Part shown: one piece after another, positions 16,605 to 25,245 of the stretch | Layout: each line of letters opens with the position of its first letter | Position numbering within the stretch: the first letter of the stretch is position 1 | From: Actinomycetota bacterium | Lineage (GTDB): Bacteria; Actinomycetota; Actinomycetes; Actinomycetales; Kineosporiaceae | Length of the DNA: 33,600 nucleotides | NCBI GenBank assembly: GCA_016213575.1 | Contig: JACRAB010000428.1 | Coordinates: forward strand, 1 to 33,600 | Direction: 5' to 3' | The notes under the pieces: generated by a model | The model's input: only the letters and a program-made list of their open reading frames with translations | What the model was told of the DNA's origin: nothing | The model's database searches: none | Translations under genes and position numbers: made by a program

Positions 16605-19121
16605 TCAGCCATCGCCGACGCTGCTTCCCCTAACTGGTCTGGACGGTTCCGTGGGGCCGGACGGCGTCCGATCGCCAGGTTCTCGCGCGACGTGGACGTC
16701 CTCGACGTGGACTTCCTCGACGTGGACTTCCTCGACGTGGTCTTGTTCGCGGGGGTCTGGATGGTGTGAGGGCTGGGGTGTGCGCAGTACCTGGTGCAGG
16801 CGCGCTGCTTCGGCGGCCACGAGGTCGGCGAGGGTGCTCTGCCGCCGGTACCCGCCCTCGGCGTGGGCCCGGGTCGGCGGGGCCGGGTCGCCGGTGGGGT
16901 GGAACGGTGACGGCGGGTCGGGCAGGTACAGGTCCACGCCCTGCAACGGTGCCTCGGGGTCGAACAGCCGATGACCGACGTAGTCGGTGTCGCGGTAGGC
17001 GTTGCGCCACGCGGGTAGCGCGTCATGGGGCGTTAGCACGTCGTCGCCGGACGGCGTCAGGTGCACGCGTCCGACGGCCCTGGTGATGAGTGTGTCGTCG
17101 AAGTAGGCCGGGAAGTGCCGCTGGTAGAGGCGCCGCACGGGGCACCCGTAGGTGACGACGGACAGCCGCCCGGTGATCGGAGCATCCACTGGCAGCGCGG
17201 CGAGAGCTGCGGTGACGAGGACCGACCCTTGGCTGTGGCCGAGCAGCAGCACCGCCCCCGGACGCTCGTGACCTTCCTCGTCGACGTCGCCGCGCCAGAG
17301 CCGCTGCAGCCTGGCCTGGAGTTCCGGGACGGCGCGCTCGGCGTACGAGGGCGGCGCCAGCGGGTGGAACGACCGCGGCCAGAACGTCGCGACGTCCCAG
17401 GCGATCGCCACGGTGCGCCGCGTCCGCGGGTGGGTCAGGGAGTGCCTGAGGACGAACACTGCCACCAGCGGGATCGTCGTCAGCAGCCACGTGCACAGCG
17501 ACACCGGCAGCAGGGTCAGCCAGCCGACGTTCACCTCGATATGGTCCGCAGCCCAGTCCTGTCGGTTCATCTCCCGGACCCACAGCACCCAGTACGCGAG
17601 GGTCGGCAGGACACCGGCCGACGCGGTCACCCAGAGCCCCCACTCCAGCGCCGACAGGCTCCCCGACGGCAGCGTCACCGCGCGCCGCCACGACGCCCGC
17701 CAGCCAGGGCCGTCGCGGCCGTCCGACCATCCCGCCGGCCGGTCAACGCCTGCCCACGCCTGTTCGGCGCGCGCTTGGGCGTCGTGGATGCCGCGTCGTG
17801 CCACGCTCGCCCAGGCGAGCCCCGCGGACACAGCGAGGATCAGCAACGCCCAGGGGATCGCCCGGGCCAGCACCTCGAACGCCTGCGCGTACTCGATGTC
17901 CGGACGCGCCGCGCCCCGGACGAACACCCGGGCGTCGCCGAGCCAGCGAGCCACCCAGAGCACGACACCGGACTGCACCGCCAGCGTCGTCATGACCGCG
18001 GTCTGGACGATAGTGGCCGGGGTGAGGGCGTGCCGCAGCCGGTCCGGGTCCTGGCGGGCACCGGCGTGCCAGTACGCCGTCGCGAAGACCGCGATCACAC
18101 CGGGCAGCAATGTCGGGATGAAGAACCCGAACACCTGCGGGAGCCCGGGCAGGATCACCGGGTCGTCCGGGGACGGCGGCGTTGCAGTGAACCAGGCGAC
18201 CAGCAGCGCGAGCGCGGTCAGCCCCACCCCCCAGCCGAGCGCCGCTCCGGCCGGGAGCCGCCGACGCCACCGCGTGACCGCGGCGAGCACCATGCCCACG
18301 AAGACCGTCGCCACCGCCGCCCACCACACCAGCGTGCCGGCCCGCGAGCCGCTGAGCACCGACGCGGTCTGCCCCAGCGGTGCGGCGACCACCGCGAGCC
18401 CGACCATGAGATGGACTTCCGCGAGGCGCACCGCGAAGCCCTGCCCGCGCCAGAACCCTTGGTGGGTCAGACCGTCCTCGGCCGGACCGTCCGACGAAGG
18501 CAGCTCGACCGCGCCGGGGTCGTTCCACTGTTCGTAGGCGCGCCGGCTCTGCCGGGTCAGCCACCACAGCAGCGCCAGCAACGCCAGCGGCACGCTCGCG
18601 CCGACGACCACGCGCCGCGCCGGGTCGTGCGCGAACCCGCCCTCGCCCACCAGCCACCACGTGTCGACCGAGCAGGACGCCCGGGCCCGGTCCGCGGCGC
18701 CGCCGCACTGGTACGCGGCGAAGTCCATCGCCGCGGCAGCCGCGAACGACACGTACAACCCGGTGACCACCACGCCCATCACCCGGACCGCGCCGCGGAA
18801 GGCGCTCGCGCCGCGACGGGGAGCCATCCATCCCGCCACGTTCACCAGCGCGAACGGCAGGACCAGCAGCCACAACGCCCGCGACGCCGCGCGGGCCGTG
18901 AGCCCGCCCCATGCATAGGCCTCGACATGACGTGGCAGCGGACCCGGCATGTCGTGCCCCCGCCACACCCCGGCCGTCCGGTCCCCCGAGACCTGCACCG
19001 GGTCCAGAGCGTCCAGCATGTCGACTGGGGGAGTGCCACCCACTCCGTGCACCCTCAGCTCTGTCACGCCGCGGAGCGCAGCCTGCGGCCACGTCGCGTC
19101 CCTGACCGCGTGACCCTCCAC
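16605..19121 (-). CDS. Polytopic membrane protein with C-terminal serine-hydrolase (GHSQG) domain
   Basis: 838 residues from a GTG at 19121 with a GAAGGGGA ribosome site. A GTG at 19067 (VTELRVHGVGG) is a possible alternative start. The protein opens with RVHGVGGTPP, typical of actinobacterial hydrolase-like proteins. About eleven hydrophobic segments follow between residues about 80 and 570. The soluble C-terminal part carries a nucleophile elbow GHSQGS (S630) and, further on, PSGDDVLTPHDA, which could supply the acid and histidine of an alpha/beta-hydrolase triad. The end contains a short tandem repeat (HVEEV, HVEEV, HVEDV). Substrate unknown: lipid or ester hydrolysis at the membrane is an inference. 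It stands alone, oriented leftward, at the edge of the accessory region. Confidence 0.82.
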   Translation of the reverse strand: MEGHAVRDATWPQAALRGVTELRVHGVGGTPPVDMLDALDPVQVSGDRTAGVWRGHDMPGPLPRHVEAYAWGGLTARAASRALWLLVLPFALVNVAGWMAPRRGASAFRGAVRVMGVVVTGLYVSFAAAAAMDFAAYQCGGAADRARASCSVDTWWLVGEGGFAHDPARRVVVGASVPLALLALLWWLTRQSRRAYEQWNDPGAVELPSSDGPAEDGLTHQGFWRGQGFAVRLAEVHLMVGLAVVAAPLGQTASVLSGSRAGTLVWWAAVATVFVGMVLAAVTRWRRRLPAGAALGWGVGLTALALLVAWFTATPPSPDDPVILPGLPQVFGFFIPTLLPGVIAVFATAYWHAGARQDPDRLRHALTPATIVQTAVMTTLAVQSGVVLWVARWLGDARVFVRGAARPDIEYAQAFEVLARAIPWALLILAVSAGLAWASVARRGIHDAQARAEQAWAGVDRPAGWSDGRDGPGWRASWRRAVTLPSGSLSALEWGLWVTASAGVLPTLAYWVLWVREMNRQDWAADHIEVNVGWLTLLPVSLCTWLLTTIPLVAVFVLRHSLTHPRTRRTVAIAWDVATFWPRSFHPLAPPSYAERAVPELQARLQRLWRGDVDEEGHERPGAVLLLGHSQGSVLVTAALAALPVDAPITGRLSVVTYGCPVRRLYQRHFPAYFDDTLITRAVGRVHLTPSGDDVLTPHDALPAWRNAYRDTDYVGHRLFDPEAPLQGVDLYLPDPPSPFHPTGDPAPPTRAHAEGGYRRQSTLADLVAAEAARLHQVLRTPQPSHHPDPREQDHVEEVHVEEVHVEDVHVAREPGDRTPSGPTEPSRPVRGSSVGDG
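16689..16742. repeat. 15-bp tandem repeat at the 3' end of the membrane hydrolase gene
   Basis: Units of GACGTGGACTTCCTC (one with GTC in place of TTC, the last degenerate) repeat about 3.5 times. In the coding strand they encode the five-residue period V-E-E-V-H. Unit length is a multiple of three, so copy changes keep the frame. Confidence 0.85.
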
Positions 19122-19782
19122 GGCGGGTTCCCCTTCGGCTCCAGCTCGACCGGCTGGTCACCGGTCCGGGCGGGCGGGCTTGTTCGGAAGTGCTGGGCTC
19201 CCAAGATGCAGCGTTGGGCCATGCCGGCGGCTGGTGCCGGAGTCCTAAACGAAGTGCAGGTCGCGCGGATCGCGCGCGGCGGACGACAGATCAGTGTCTA
19301 GGAGCGTCCGCCTCCCCCGTCAGATACGCAACGAGATTTCATCTCAGGCCCGACCGGCCCATGCGCAAGGCAGCCTGGTCGATCTTCCGCAGTATCGTGG
19401 GACGATCAATCCTCTCTTGGCCCCGAAGGACCTGGGTCCGGGAGGTCTGCAAGGACGCCCGGGCCGCCGGCCTCGCCATCGGGTGCTCAGGGGTGGGCAG
19501 CCAAATGCCGGGATCGGTCAGAGCACGTGCGATCCCGGCTGGCAATGGTTGATCTTCACGCGGCTCCGTGCCTCGAGGGCGAGGTCTGTGGGCTCGGGCG
19601 CAGGGAGGCGCCGGAGCAGGTACGGTCCGGCGCATCCCCGCCGGCCTGTCCCAGGGACGCCGGCCACGGCCGAATGGACGCCGAGGTCACGTATATCCCC
19701 CGTTCGAAGGACATCTCGACTTGCGGTGCCGGCTTGGGATGGTCTCGCTGACACGTTGCCCGTACTCGGTTAAGAATGCGAC
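19122..19782. other. Intergenic stretch before the vWA/PP2C/kinase triad
   Basis: This 661-base gap lies between divergent genes. ORFs on both strands give Arg/Pro-rich products with no recognisable domain. The base composition drops towards the triad, so it probably marks the junction with acquired DNA. The promoter of the triad must lie near its right end, but no convincing -35/-10 pair or ribosome site is visible. Confidence 0.45.
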
Positions 19783-20457
19783 ATGGATAGCTTCGACCAG
19801 GTCCCGTTCGACGCCAGCGAGTTCGTCGACAATCCCGAGCCTCGCTGCCCTTGCGTGCTGCTCCTTGACACCTCGGCGTCCATGTCTGGCGCTCCGATCG
19901 ACGAGTTGAACGCAGGCTTGCAGAGCTATGAGAGCGAACTCACGGCGGACGGGCTCGCAGCGAAGCGTGTCGAGGTTGCCGTCGTGACGTTCGGACCTGT
20001 GGAGATCACGTCCGACTTCGCCACGGCGATGAACTTCACCGCTCCTCGCCTCGAGGTGCGCGGAGCGACGCCAATGGGTGAGGCGATCTCGACGGCTATC
20101 GACCTAGTTGATCGACGAAAAGAGGTGTATCGCAGTCAGGGTGTGTCGTACTACCGCCCCTGGATCTTTTTGATCACCGATGGCGAACCGACCGACGAGT
20201 GGCGCGAAGCGGCGGCCCGCGTCAGGGCGGGCGAAGAAGCCAAGGCCTTCATGTTCTTCGCGGTCGGCATCGACGGCGCGAATATGACCCGTTTGGCCGA
20301 GATCTCGGTGCGCAAGCCGCTGAAGCTCAAGGGCCTGGAGTTCACCAGTTTGTTCAGCTGGCTGAGCAACTCCATGAGTTCTGTGTCTCGTTCGCAACCA
20401 GGCGAAGATGTCCCGCTCGTCAATCCCACTGCGCCTGACGGCTGGGCGACTGTCTGA
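19783..20457 (+). CDS. vWA domain protein (TerY/YegL type)
   Basis: 224 residues. The von Willebrand A fold is nearly the whole protein, with a complete metal-binding MIDAS: D29-T-S-A-S33 (LLLDTSAS), T96 (RGATPMGEA) and D133 ([11 protein letters not shown]). Other family signatures are VEVAVVTFG and [11 protein letters not shown]. The length fits TerY/YegL. It is the first gene of a tight three-gene unit with a PP2C phosphatase and a kinase. This set is known from E. coli yegI-yegK-yegL and as the TerY-P triad, in which the vWA protein is thought to be the phosphorylation-controlled adaptor. No ribosome site is evident, so translation may be leaderless. Third-position A/T use is clearly higher than in the eCIS genes, suggesting transfer. 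Confidence 0.92.
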   Translation: MDSFDQVPFDASEFVDNPEPRCPCVLLLDTSASMSGAPIDELNAGLQSYESELTADGLAAKRVEVAVVTFGPVEITSDFATAMNFTAPRLEVRGATPMGEAISTAIDLVDRRKEVYRSQGVSYYRPWIFLITDGEPTDEWREAAARVRAGEEAKAFMFFAVGIDGANMTRLAEISVRKPLKLKGLEFTSLFSWLSNSMSSVSRSQPGEDVPLVNPTAPDGWATV

Positions 20458-20468
20458 GCTGTGCGACC

Positions 20469-21263
20469 GTGAGCTCAATGAGCGATTGGCTCGTGTGTGC
20501 TGCCTCGGTGCGAGGCACGTCCCATGTACGTGACGACGTGCCCTGCCAGGACGCTCACGGCGCGAGCTTCGTGACCAGTGCAGGGACCGAGGTGCTGGTG
20601 TTGGTGGCGTCAGATGGTGCGGGTAGTGCCATCAGAGGTGGCGACGGATCGTCGATGGTCACGAAGCGGATCGTGGACTTGGTGACTGAGCGGGCTGGTG
20701 ACCTCTCTCGCGCAACGGCTGTGGAGATCCTCCGCGGCGCGGTTGCATCCGCCCGCAAGTCCCTGGCTGAAGCCGCTGACCGCGAAGCGCTTCCGATTCG
20801 CCAGTTTGCGTGCACCGCACTCTGCTGCGTTCTTGCCCCAGACTGGTCGGCGTTCGCCCAGATCGGGGACGGGGCTATTGTCACTCCCGAGGATGGGACG
20901 GACGAATGGAATTGGATCTTCTGGCCACAGCGCGGAGAGTATGCGAACACGACCTCGTTTCTTACCGATGAGCAGGCGCTCAGTGAGGTCCAACTCGAGT
21001 TCCTACCCTACGGTGTTCAGGAGATCGCACTCTTCACGGACGGAATCCAGCACCTCGTTCTCCACTACGAGTCCCAGACGGTGCACGGTCGCTTCTTCGA
21101 GCAGATCATGGAGCCCCCACGTCGTGCGGCCGCCCGTGGGGTGAGTTCGGCGCTCAGCCGAAGTCTGGCCACCTACCTGTCGTCACCCAGGATCATCGAC
21201 AGGGCGGACGACGATCTCACGCTTGTGCTTGCGACCAGGAGCAATCGGGCCGGCGACGCATGA
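20469..21263 (+). CDS. PP2C-like serine/threonine phosphatase (YegK type)
   Basis: 264 residues from a GTG at 20469. An in-frame ATG at 20478 is an equally possible start. PP2C metal-binding signatures appear in order: QDAHG (D28), VASDGAGSA (D49), IGDGAIV, FTDGIQ and a late DDLTLVLATR. It should remove phosphates placed by the kinase encoded next, on itself or on the vWA protein. It begins 11 bases after the vWA stop, and its TGA overlaps the kinase ATG (ATGA), so translation is coupled. No signal peptide or membrane segment. Confidence 0.9.
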   Translation: MSSMSDWLVCAASVRGTSHVRDDVPCQDAHGASFVTSAGTEVLVLVASDGAGSAIRGGDGSSMVTKRIVDLVTERAGDLSRATAVEILRGAVASARKSLAEAADREALPIRQFACTALCCVLAPDWSAFAQIGDGAIVTPEDGTDEWNWIFWPQRGEYANTTSFLTDEQALSEVQLEFLPYGVQEIALFTDGIQHLVLHYESQTVHGRFFEQIMEPPRRAAARGVSSALSRSLATYLSSPRIIDRADDDLTLVLATRSNRAGDA

Positions 21264-23221
21264 CCGAAGTGCTGCACGACGACCACGGGCGGCCGCTAGG
21301 TCTCGGCGAGAAGCTTGGGCAGGGCGGTGAAGGGATTGTCTACCGACTCGCCCACGATCCCAACTATGCGGCCAAGATCTACCTCAAGCAGATGCCCTCG
21401 GATCGTGTGCGAAAGATCCAATTGCTGGCATCTCTGCCGGTGTCGCACCTTGATCAGTTCCTTGCCCGCCCAAGGAGCATCATCTGGGACGGGAGAAGGA
21501 TTCCGCGCGGCCTGATCATGCCGATCGTTGACCGCGGCCAAGACATACACAAGCTTTACAACCCCGGCAGCAGAAAGATCACATTTCCCTCGGCAACATG
21601 GAAGTTCCTCGTCCACGTCGGCCTGAACATGGCACGCGCCTTCGCGGCCGTTCATCAGCACAGCCTCGTCGTTGGCGACGTCAACGCGAGTTCCGTCTTC
21701 GTCCTTTCCGACGGCACCGTTCGCTTGATCGACGTTGACAGCTTCCAAGTGCCGAGCCCTGGCTCGTCGCCGCTGCTGTGCACCGTCGCAGTCCCCATGT
21801 TCCTAGCACCAGAACTACACGGAGCGACGCTCGACAAGACCGTCCGAACTCCAGACCACGACTGCTTCGGGCTGGCAGTCATGCTCTTCCAACTCCTCAT
21901 GCTGGGTCGACACCCCTACTCGGGCAGATTCCTGGGCTCTGGCGACATGCCCCTGGAGAAGGCGGTCGCCGAAGACCGCTTCGCCTACGGGTCTCGCTCC
22001 GACGTCCTGCAGATGGCGAAGCCGCCGAACGCGCTCGGACTTGAGATCGTCTCGCCAGAGCTATCCGCCATGTTCGAGGCGGCCTTCGCTCCGAGCGCGC
22101 ACAGGGGTGCTCGGCCGACCGCCGCGCAGTGGATCGACGCGCTCACCCGGCTGCAATCCGGCCTGGTCCAGTGCGGAAGGTCGAGCAGCCACCAGTACAT
22201 CAAGGACCTCCACAACTGCCCCTGGTGCCGGTTCGAGCATGATGTAGGAGTCACCCTCTTCGGTGCTACCCCTGCGCCGGGTACCAAGACCAGCGCCCCT
22301 GGGCAAGATCGCCTGACCGGTGAGTACAAGCGACTGAGCGATGTTCTCGCCGGCCTTTCGACGCCTTCGCCCCCGTCGGTTCCGACCGTTCGAGCCCACC
22401 TCGCACCCGACCCGAAGGCGATCCTGGCCCGGCGAATCCCTTGGCACGGCTGGGTTGCGGCCGGCTCAGGCCTCGCACTGACCGTTGCCGGTGCGGCCTT
22501 GCTCGCGGTCGGCGGGCTCCTGCTTGTCCTCCTCGGTGCGGTCATCGCACTATGGGGGCCGGGCTCACGAGCAAGTCTCCGACACCAGTGGGTGTCTGCC
22601 TATCGCAAGGCCCGAGTTGACCTTGAGCGTGCGACGAACGAGTACCGATCGACAAGCGCCTACCCCAAAGTTCGCGATGCAAAAGCCGAGGCGCTTGCGC
22701 TACAGAAGTCATGGAACTCCATCCCCGACTGGCGGAGGCAGCAGGTTCAGAAGCTCGAAGCACAGAAACAGGCGCTGCAACTCCAGCGACACCTGGAGTC
22801 GAAGCTCATCGATACCGCCCGGATCAAGGGAATCGGTCCCAGCCGCGTCGCAACGCTTTCGTCCTTCGGAGTAGATACTGCCAAGGACGTCAGTCTTCGG
22901 CGCCTCCAGGGCGTGCCAACCATCGGACCAGTGCTGATCCAACGACTCCTCGACTGGCGACAGTCATGTGAGGCGAGCTTCAGGTATCAACCGAATCAGC
23001 CGTTGCCTGTCGCGGCGCTCGCCGCGCTCGACAAGGAGGCGGCAACGAAGCGCAGTGACGTCATCGACAAGCTTCGCCATGCCGTGCGTCGAGTGGAAGC
23101 AGCTCGACAAGCGGAGATGGCGGAGGTTTCGTCAGCGGCACAACGACTTGCCGCGGCGCAGTGGCACTTGAAACAGGCCGAACTCAACGTGCGCGAGGCG
23201 CTGGGCAAGCTCCCAACCTAG
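21260..23221 (+). CDS. Membrane Ser/Thr kinase-like protein with helix-hairpin-helix tail (YegI type)
   Basis: 653 residues. The kinase domain spans residues about 10-300: glycine loop GQGGEG (20-25), ATP-binding K39 (AAKIY), catalytic D140 (VVGDVNASSVFV) and metal-binding D158 (LIDVDSF, in place of DFG). The residue five after D140, normally Asn, is S145, so activity should be tested. A Cys/His cluster around 304-323 (C...H...CPWC) may bind zinc. A transmembrane hairpin at about 397-430 is followed by a coiled coil, a helix-hairpin-helix pair (IKGIGPSRVATLSSFG and VPTIGPVLIQRLLDW, about 520-575) and a second coiled coil. The architecture matches the YegI/TerY-P kinase, with HHH suggesting contact with DNA. 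Its ATG lies inside the phosphatase stop. Confidence 0.9.
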   Translation: MTEVLHDDHGRPLGLGEKLGQGGEGIVYRLAHDPNYAAKIYLKQMPSDRVRKIQLLASLPVSHLDQFLARPRSIIWDGRRIPRGLIMPIVDRGQDIHKLYNPGSRKITFPSATWKFLVHVGLNMARAFAAVHQHSLVVGDVNASSVFVLSDGTVRLIDVDSFQVPSPGSSPLLCTVAVPMFLAPELHGATLDKTVRTPDHDCFGLAVMLFQLLMLGRHPYSGRFLGSGDMPLEKAVAEDRFAYGSRSDVLQMAKPPNALGLEIVSPELSAMFEAAFAPSAHRGARPTAAQWIDALTRLQSGLVQCGRSSSHQYIKDLHNCPWCRFEHDVGVTLFGATPAPGTKTSAPGQDRLTGEYKRLSDVLAGLSTPSPPSVPTVRAHLAPDPKAILARRIPWHGWVAAGSGLALTVAGAALLAVGGLLLVLLGAVIALWGPGSRASLRHQWVSAYRKARVDLERATNEYRSTSAYPKVRDAKAEALALQKSWNSIPDWRRQQVQKLEAQKQALQLQRHLESKLIDTARIKGIGPSRVATLSSFGVDTAKDVSLRRLQGVPTIGPVLIQRLLDWRQSCEASFRYQPNQPLPVAALAALDKEAATKRSDVIDKLRHAVRRVEAARQAEMAEVSSAAQRLAAAQWHLKQAELNVREALGKLPT

Positions 23222-23267
23222 TTCTGGATGGGACACGATCGTTCGCGTCGTCTCTTGCGGCCGACCC

Positions 23268-23275
23268 CCTTTGAT
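23268..23275. repeat. Left copy of 8-bp target site duplication
   Basis: CCTTTGAT directly before the left terminal repeat of the ISL3-family element. The same 8 bases follow the right end at 25134-25141. Eight bases is the usual duplication length for ISL3 elements. Confidence 0.92.
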
Positions 23276-23297
23276 GGCTCTTCGGATCTAGGCGTGG
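23276..23297. repeat. Left terminal inverted repeat of the ISL3 element
   Basis: 22 bases, matching the reverse complement of 25112-25133 at 20 positions. It begins with GGCTCT at the element tip. Confidence 0.92.
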
Positions 23298-23325
23298 CTT
23301 GTAGGGGCGTGCCGTGGCCTAGCGA

Positions 23326-23655
23326 TCAGTCGCCGTCAAAGCGGAGCGTGTAGCCGGGACGGTGGGTGCAGATGCTGGCCAGCGCGGCCAGGCGGTCCAG
23401 CCCGCGGGTCTCGATTCCAGTTTGAGCGAGGGGGCGGAGTCGGGCGATGTCGGAGAGAAGCAACGCAGCCTGCTCATGATCGAGTTCAGTGTCCTCGTAC
23501 GGGTCGAGCCGTGACCACATCTGCCATGGTCCGGCGAGGTCGAGGAGGGTGTCGAAGTCGCCGGCCGCGTCGAATGTCCCACCGTCGGGGTCGGGAACGT
23601 CGCGAACGCGCGTGCCCATCTCATCCAGCAGCACGATGTACAGAGCCATGGTCAT
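23326..23655 (-). CDS. Passenger hypothetical protein inside the ISL3 element
   Basis: 109 residues from an ATG at 23655, or 107 from a second ATG at 23649, starting MTMALYIVLLDEMGTRVRDV. The sequence looks like a compact alpha/beta protein with an acidic middle (PYEDTELDHEQAALLLSDIA) and the end GYTLRFDGD. No family is recognised and no membrane segment is seen. It lies within the terminal repeats of the insertion sequence, transcribed away from the transposase with 109 bases between the starts. Some ISL3 elements carry accessory genes. A role in transposition control or host benefit is possible but not shown. Confidence 0.65.
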   Translation of the reverse strand: MTMALYIVLLDEMGTRVRDVPDPDGGTFDAAGDFDTLLDLAGPWQMWSRLDPYEDTELDHEQAALLLSDIARLRPLAQTGIETRGLDRLAALASICTHRPGYTLRFDGD

Positions 23656-23764
23656 CCCATCCGAGGGTTCCGGAGAGTGGTTCTGGGCGCGCCGGCCCAA
23701 CTCGTGGTGTCGAGGCCATCAGGATCGGGAACGACCAAGAACCTGATCATGAGATGGCCCCGAC

Positions 23765-25129
23765 ATGCAGCACTGTACGTGCGGCTGCGCGGCGCGGTGG
23801 TGCGCGCGTGCTGATGCCCTGCTCCGCGTTCCAGGCTTCCACGTCGTGGAGGTCATCGAGCGACCTGTGGATCGCGTCGCGCGGCTCCGCCGGCTGGAGT
23901 TGGTGGTCGAGACCGATGATGAGGCGGCTGGCTGCCCGAGCTGCGGTGTCCTGGCCGTCGGACACGGACGTCGCGAACACTTCGCAGCCGACGCGCCTTG
24001 CTTCGGGGTCTCGACCATCATCCGCTGGCGCAAGCGGGTATGGCGCTGTCCGGAGCCGGCCTGCCCGACGGTGACGTTCAGCGAGCAGCATCCGTTCGTG
24101 CCGGCGCGGGCGAACCTCACGGCGCGGGCGGTGGTCTGGGCGACCGACGCCCTCGAGCATGACGACACCACCGTCGCCGCCCTCGCGCGCCACCTCGGGG
24201 TGGACTGGCACACCTGCTGGGACGCCGTCGAACGCGAAGCTGCCCGCCGTCTGGCGCGTCCTGGGCGGCTGGCTGGGATCCGCGCGCTGGGCGTGGACGA
24301 GCACGTCTGGCGGCCCTCGAAGGTCGGCGCCAAGGACCGCGCCGTCACCGGTGTTGTCGACCTAACCCGCGACGAGCATGGCAACCTGCACGCCCGGCTA
24401 CTCGACGTCGTCGTCGGCCGCTCCGGGACCGCCTACGCCGCCTGGCTGCAGCAGCAGACACGGGAGTTCGTCGACGGGATCGAGCACGCCTCGCTGGACC
24501 CGTTTCGGGGCTACGCCAACGCGATCCGCGACGAACTCCCCGACAGCGTCGCCGTTTTGGACGCCTTCCACGTCGTCCGTCTGGGCACCCAGGTCGTCGA
24601 CGAGGTCCGCCGCCGGGTCCAGCAAGACACTCTGGGCCACCGCGGGTTCAAGGACGACCCGCTCTACCGGATCCGAGGACTGCTGTGCCGCGGCGCCGAG
24701 CACCTCAACGACCGCCAGCTCGCCAAGCTCAACAGGTGCCTGCACGCCGGCGACCCCTCCTGGGAGGTCACCATCGCCTGGCACGCCTACCAACAGCTGC
24801 GCGCCACCTACCAAGCCTCCGACCCGGCCGCCGGGAGACGCCTCGCGGAAGAGCTGATCGCGACCTTGCCCACGTGCCCGGTCCCCGAAGTCGCACGCCT
24901 GGGTAGAACCCTGCGCTCCTGGCAGACCCACGTCCTGGCGCGTTTCGCGACTGCCGAGATCGGCGCCGGCCGCATCTCCAACGGCGGCACCGAAGCCGTC
25001 AACCTCCTCATCGAGAAGGTCCGCCGGCTCGCCCACGGCTTCCGCACCTTCGAGCACTACCGACTACGCATTCTGCTCACCGCAGCCGGCACCCGCCGCT
25101 ACCGACCCCGCCCACGCTTAGATCCGTAG
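23765..25129 (+). CDS. ISL3-family transposase
   Basis: 454 residues from an ATG. N-terminal zinc-ribbon-like region with CPSC (GCPSCGVLAV) and a second cysteine set in WRCPEPACPTVTF, as in ISL3 proteins. Next come a helix-turn-helix section (DTTVAALARHLGVDWHTCWD) and the DDE catalytic core: D in RALGVDEHVWR, D in VAVLDAFHVVRLG, and E in NGGTEAVNLLIEKVRRLAHG. The frame is intact and ends four bases before the right end of the element, with the stop inside the right terminal repeat. It should cut and paste its own element using the terminal repeats. Confidence 0.95.
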   Translation: MQHCTCGCAARWCARADALLRVPGFHVVEVIERPVDRVARLRRLELVVETDDEAAGCPSCGVLAVGHGRREHFAADAPCFGVSTIIRWRKRVWRCPEPACPTVTFSEQHPFVPARANLTARAVVWATDALEHDDTTVAALARHLGVDWHTCWDAVEREAARRLARPGRLAGIRALGVDEHVWRPSKVGAKDRAVTGVVDLTRDEHGNLHARLLDVVVGRSGTAYAAWLQQQTREFVDGIEHASLDPFRGYANAIRDELPDSVAVLDAFHVVRLGTQVVDEVRRRVQQDTLGHRGFKDDPLYRIRGLLCRGAEHLNDRQLAKLNRCLHAGDPSWEVTIAWHAYQQLRATYQASDPAAGRRLAEELIATLPTCPVPEVARLGRTLRSWQTHVLARFATAEIGAGRISNGGTEAVNLLIEKVRRLAHGFRTFEHYRLRILLTAAGTRRYRPRPRLDP

Positions 25130-25133
25130 AGCC
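25112..25133. repeat. Right terminal inverted repeat of the ISL3 element
   Basis: 22 bases, the inverted partner of 23276-23297 with two mismatches. It overlaps the last codons of the transposase. Confidence 0.92.
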
Positions 25134-25141
25134 CCTTTGAT
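25134..25141. repeat. Right copy of 8-bp target site duplication
   Basis: CCTTTGAT, identical to 23268-23275. Confidence 0.92.
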
Positions 25142-25164
25142 CATCACGTTGAGCGTCTGTGTGG

Positions 25165-25180
25165 ACGGATAGGGATCCGT
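25165..25180. terminator. Short perfect hairpin, possible terminator of the kinase triad
   Basis: ACGGAT (25165-25170) and ATCCGT (25175-25180) form a 6-bp stem with loop AGGG. Before the ISL3 insertion it would have lain roughly 80 bases after the kinase stop. There is no T-tract. It may equally be part of the control region of the gene at 25246. Confidence 0.3.
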
Positions 25181-25193
25181 GAAGCGTCCGAAA

Positions 25194-25207
25194 TTACGCT
25201 ACCGTAA
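25194..25207. promoter_or_regulatory. Operator-like palindrome upstream of the small membrane protein
   Basis: TTACG, spacer CTAC, CGTAA: a perfect 5-bp inverted repeat in an A/T-rich patch, 38 bases before the ATG at 25246. Its form resembles TetR-family operators. No matching regulator gene lies nearby, so the binding protein is unknown. Confidence 0.35.
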
Positions 25208-25245
25208 GTAAGGCCGTTGTAACGAAATGTGACCTATGGTGAGTT

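Larger units (their letters stand above)
23276..25133. mobile_element. Complete ISL3-family insertion sequence with passenger ORF
   Basis: 1858 bp. The ends are inverted repeats of 22 bases with 20 matches, starting GGCTCTTCGGATCTAGGCG on the left and GGCTCTACGGATCTAAGCG on the right (read inward). It is flanked by an identical 8-bp CCTTTGAT. Inside are a transposase gene on the plus strand and a 109-residue ORF on the minus strand. Perfect target duplication and an intact transposase indicate a recent, possibly active insertion. It sits just after the kinase gene of the triad and does not break it. Confidence 0.93.

Noticed and set aside
17061-19301. 746-residue ORF opposite the membrane hydrolase
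   Set aside because: Arg/Gln/His/Pro-rich product without hydrophobic pattern. It mirrors the real gene, whose membrane segments and GHSQG motif are clear.
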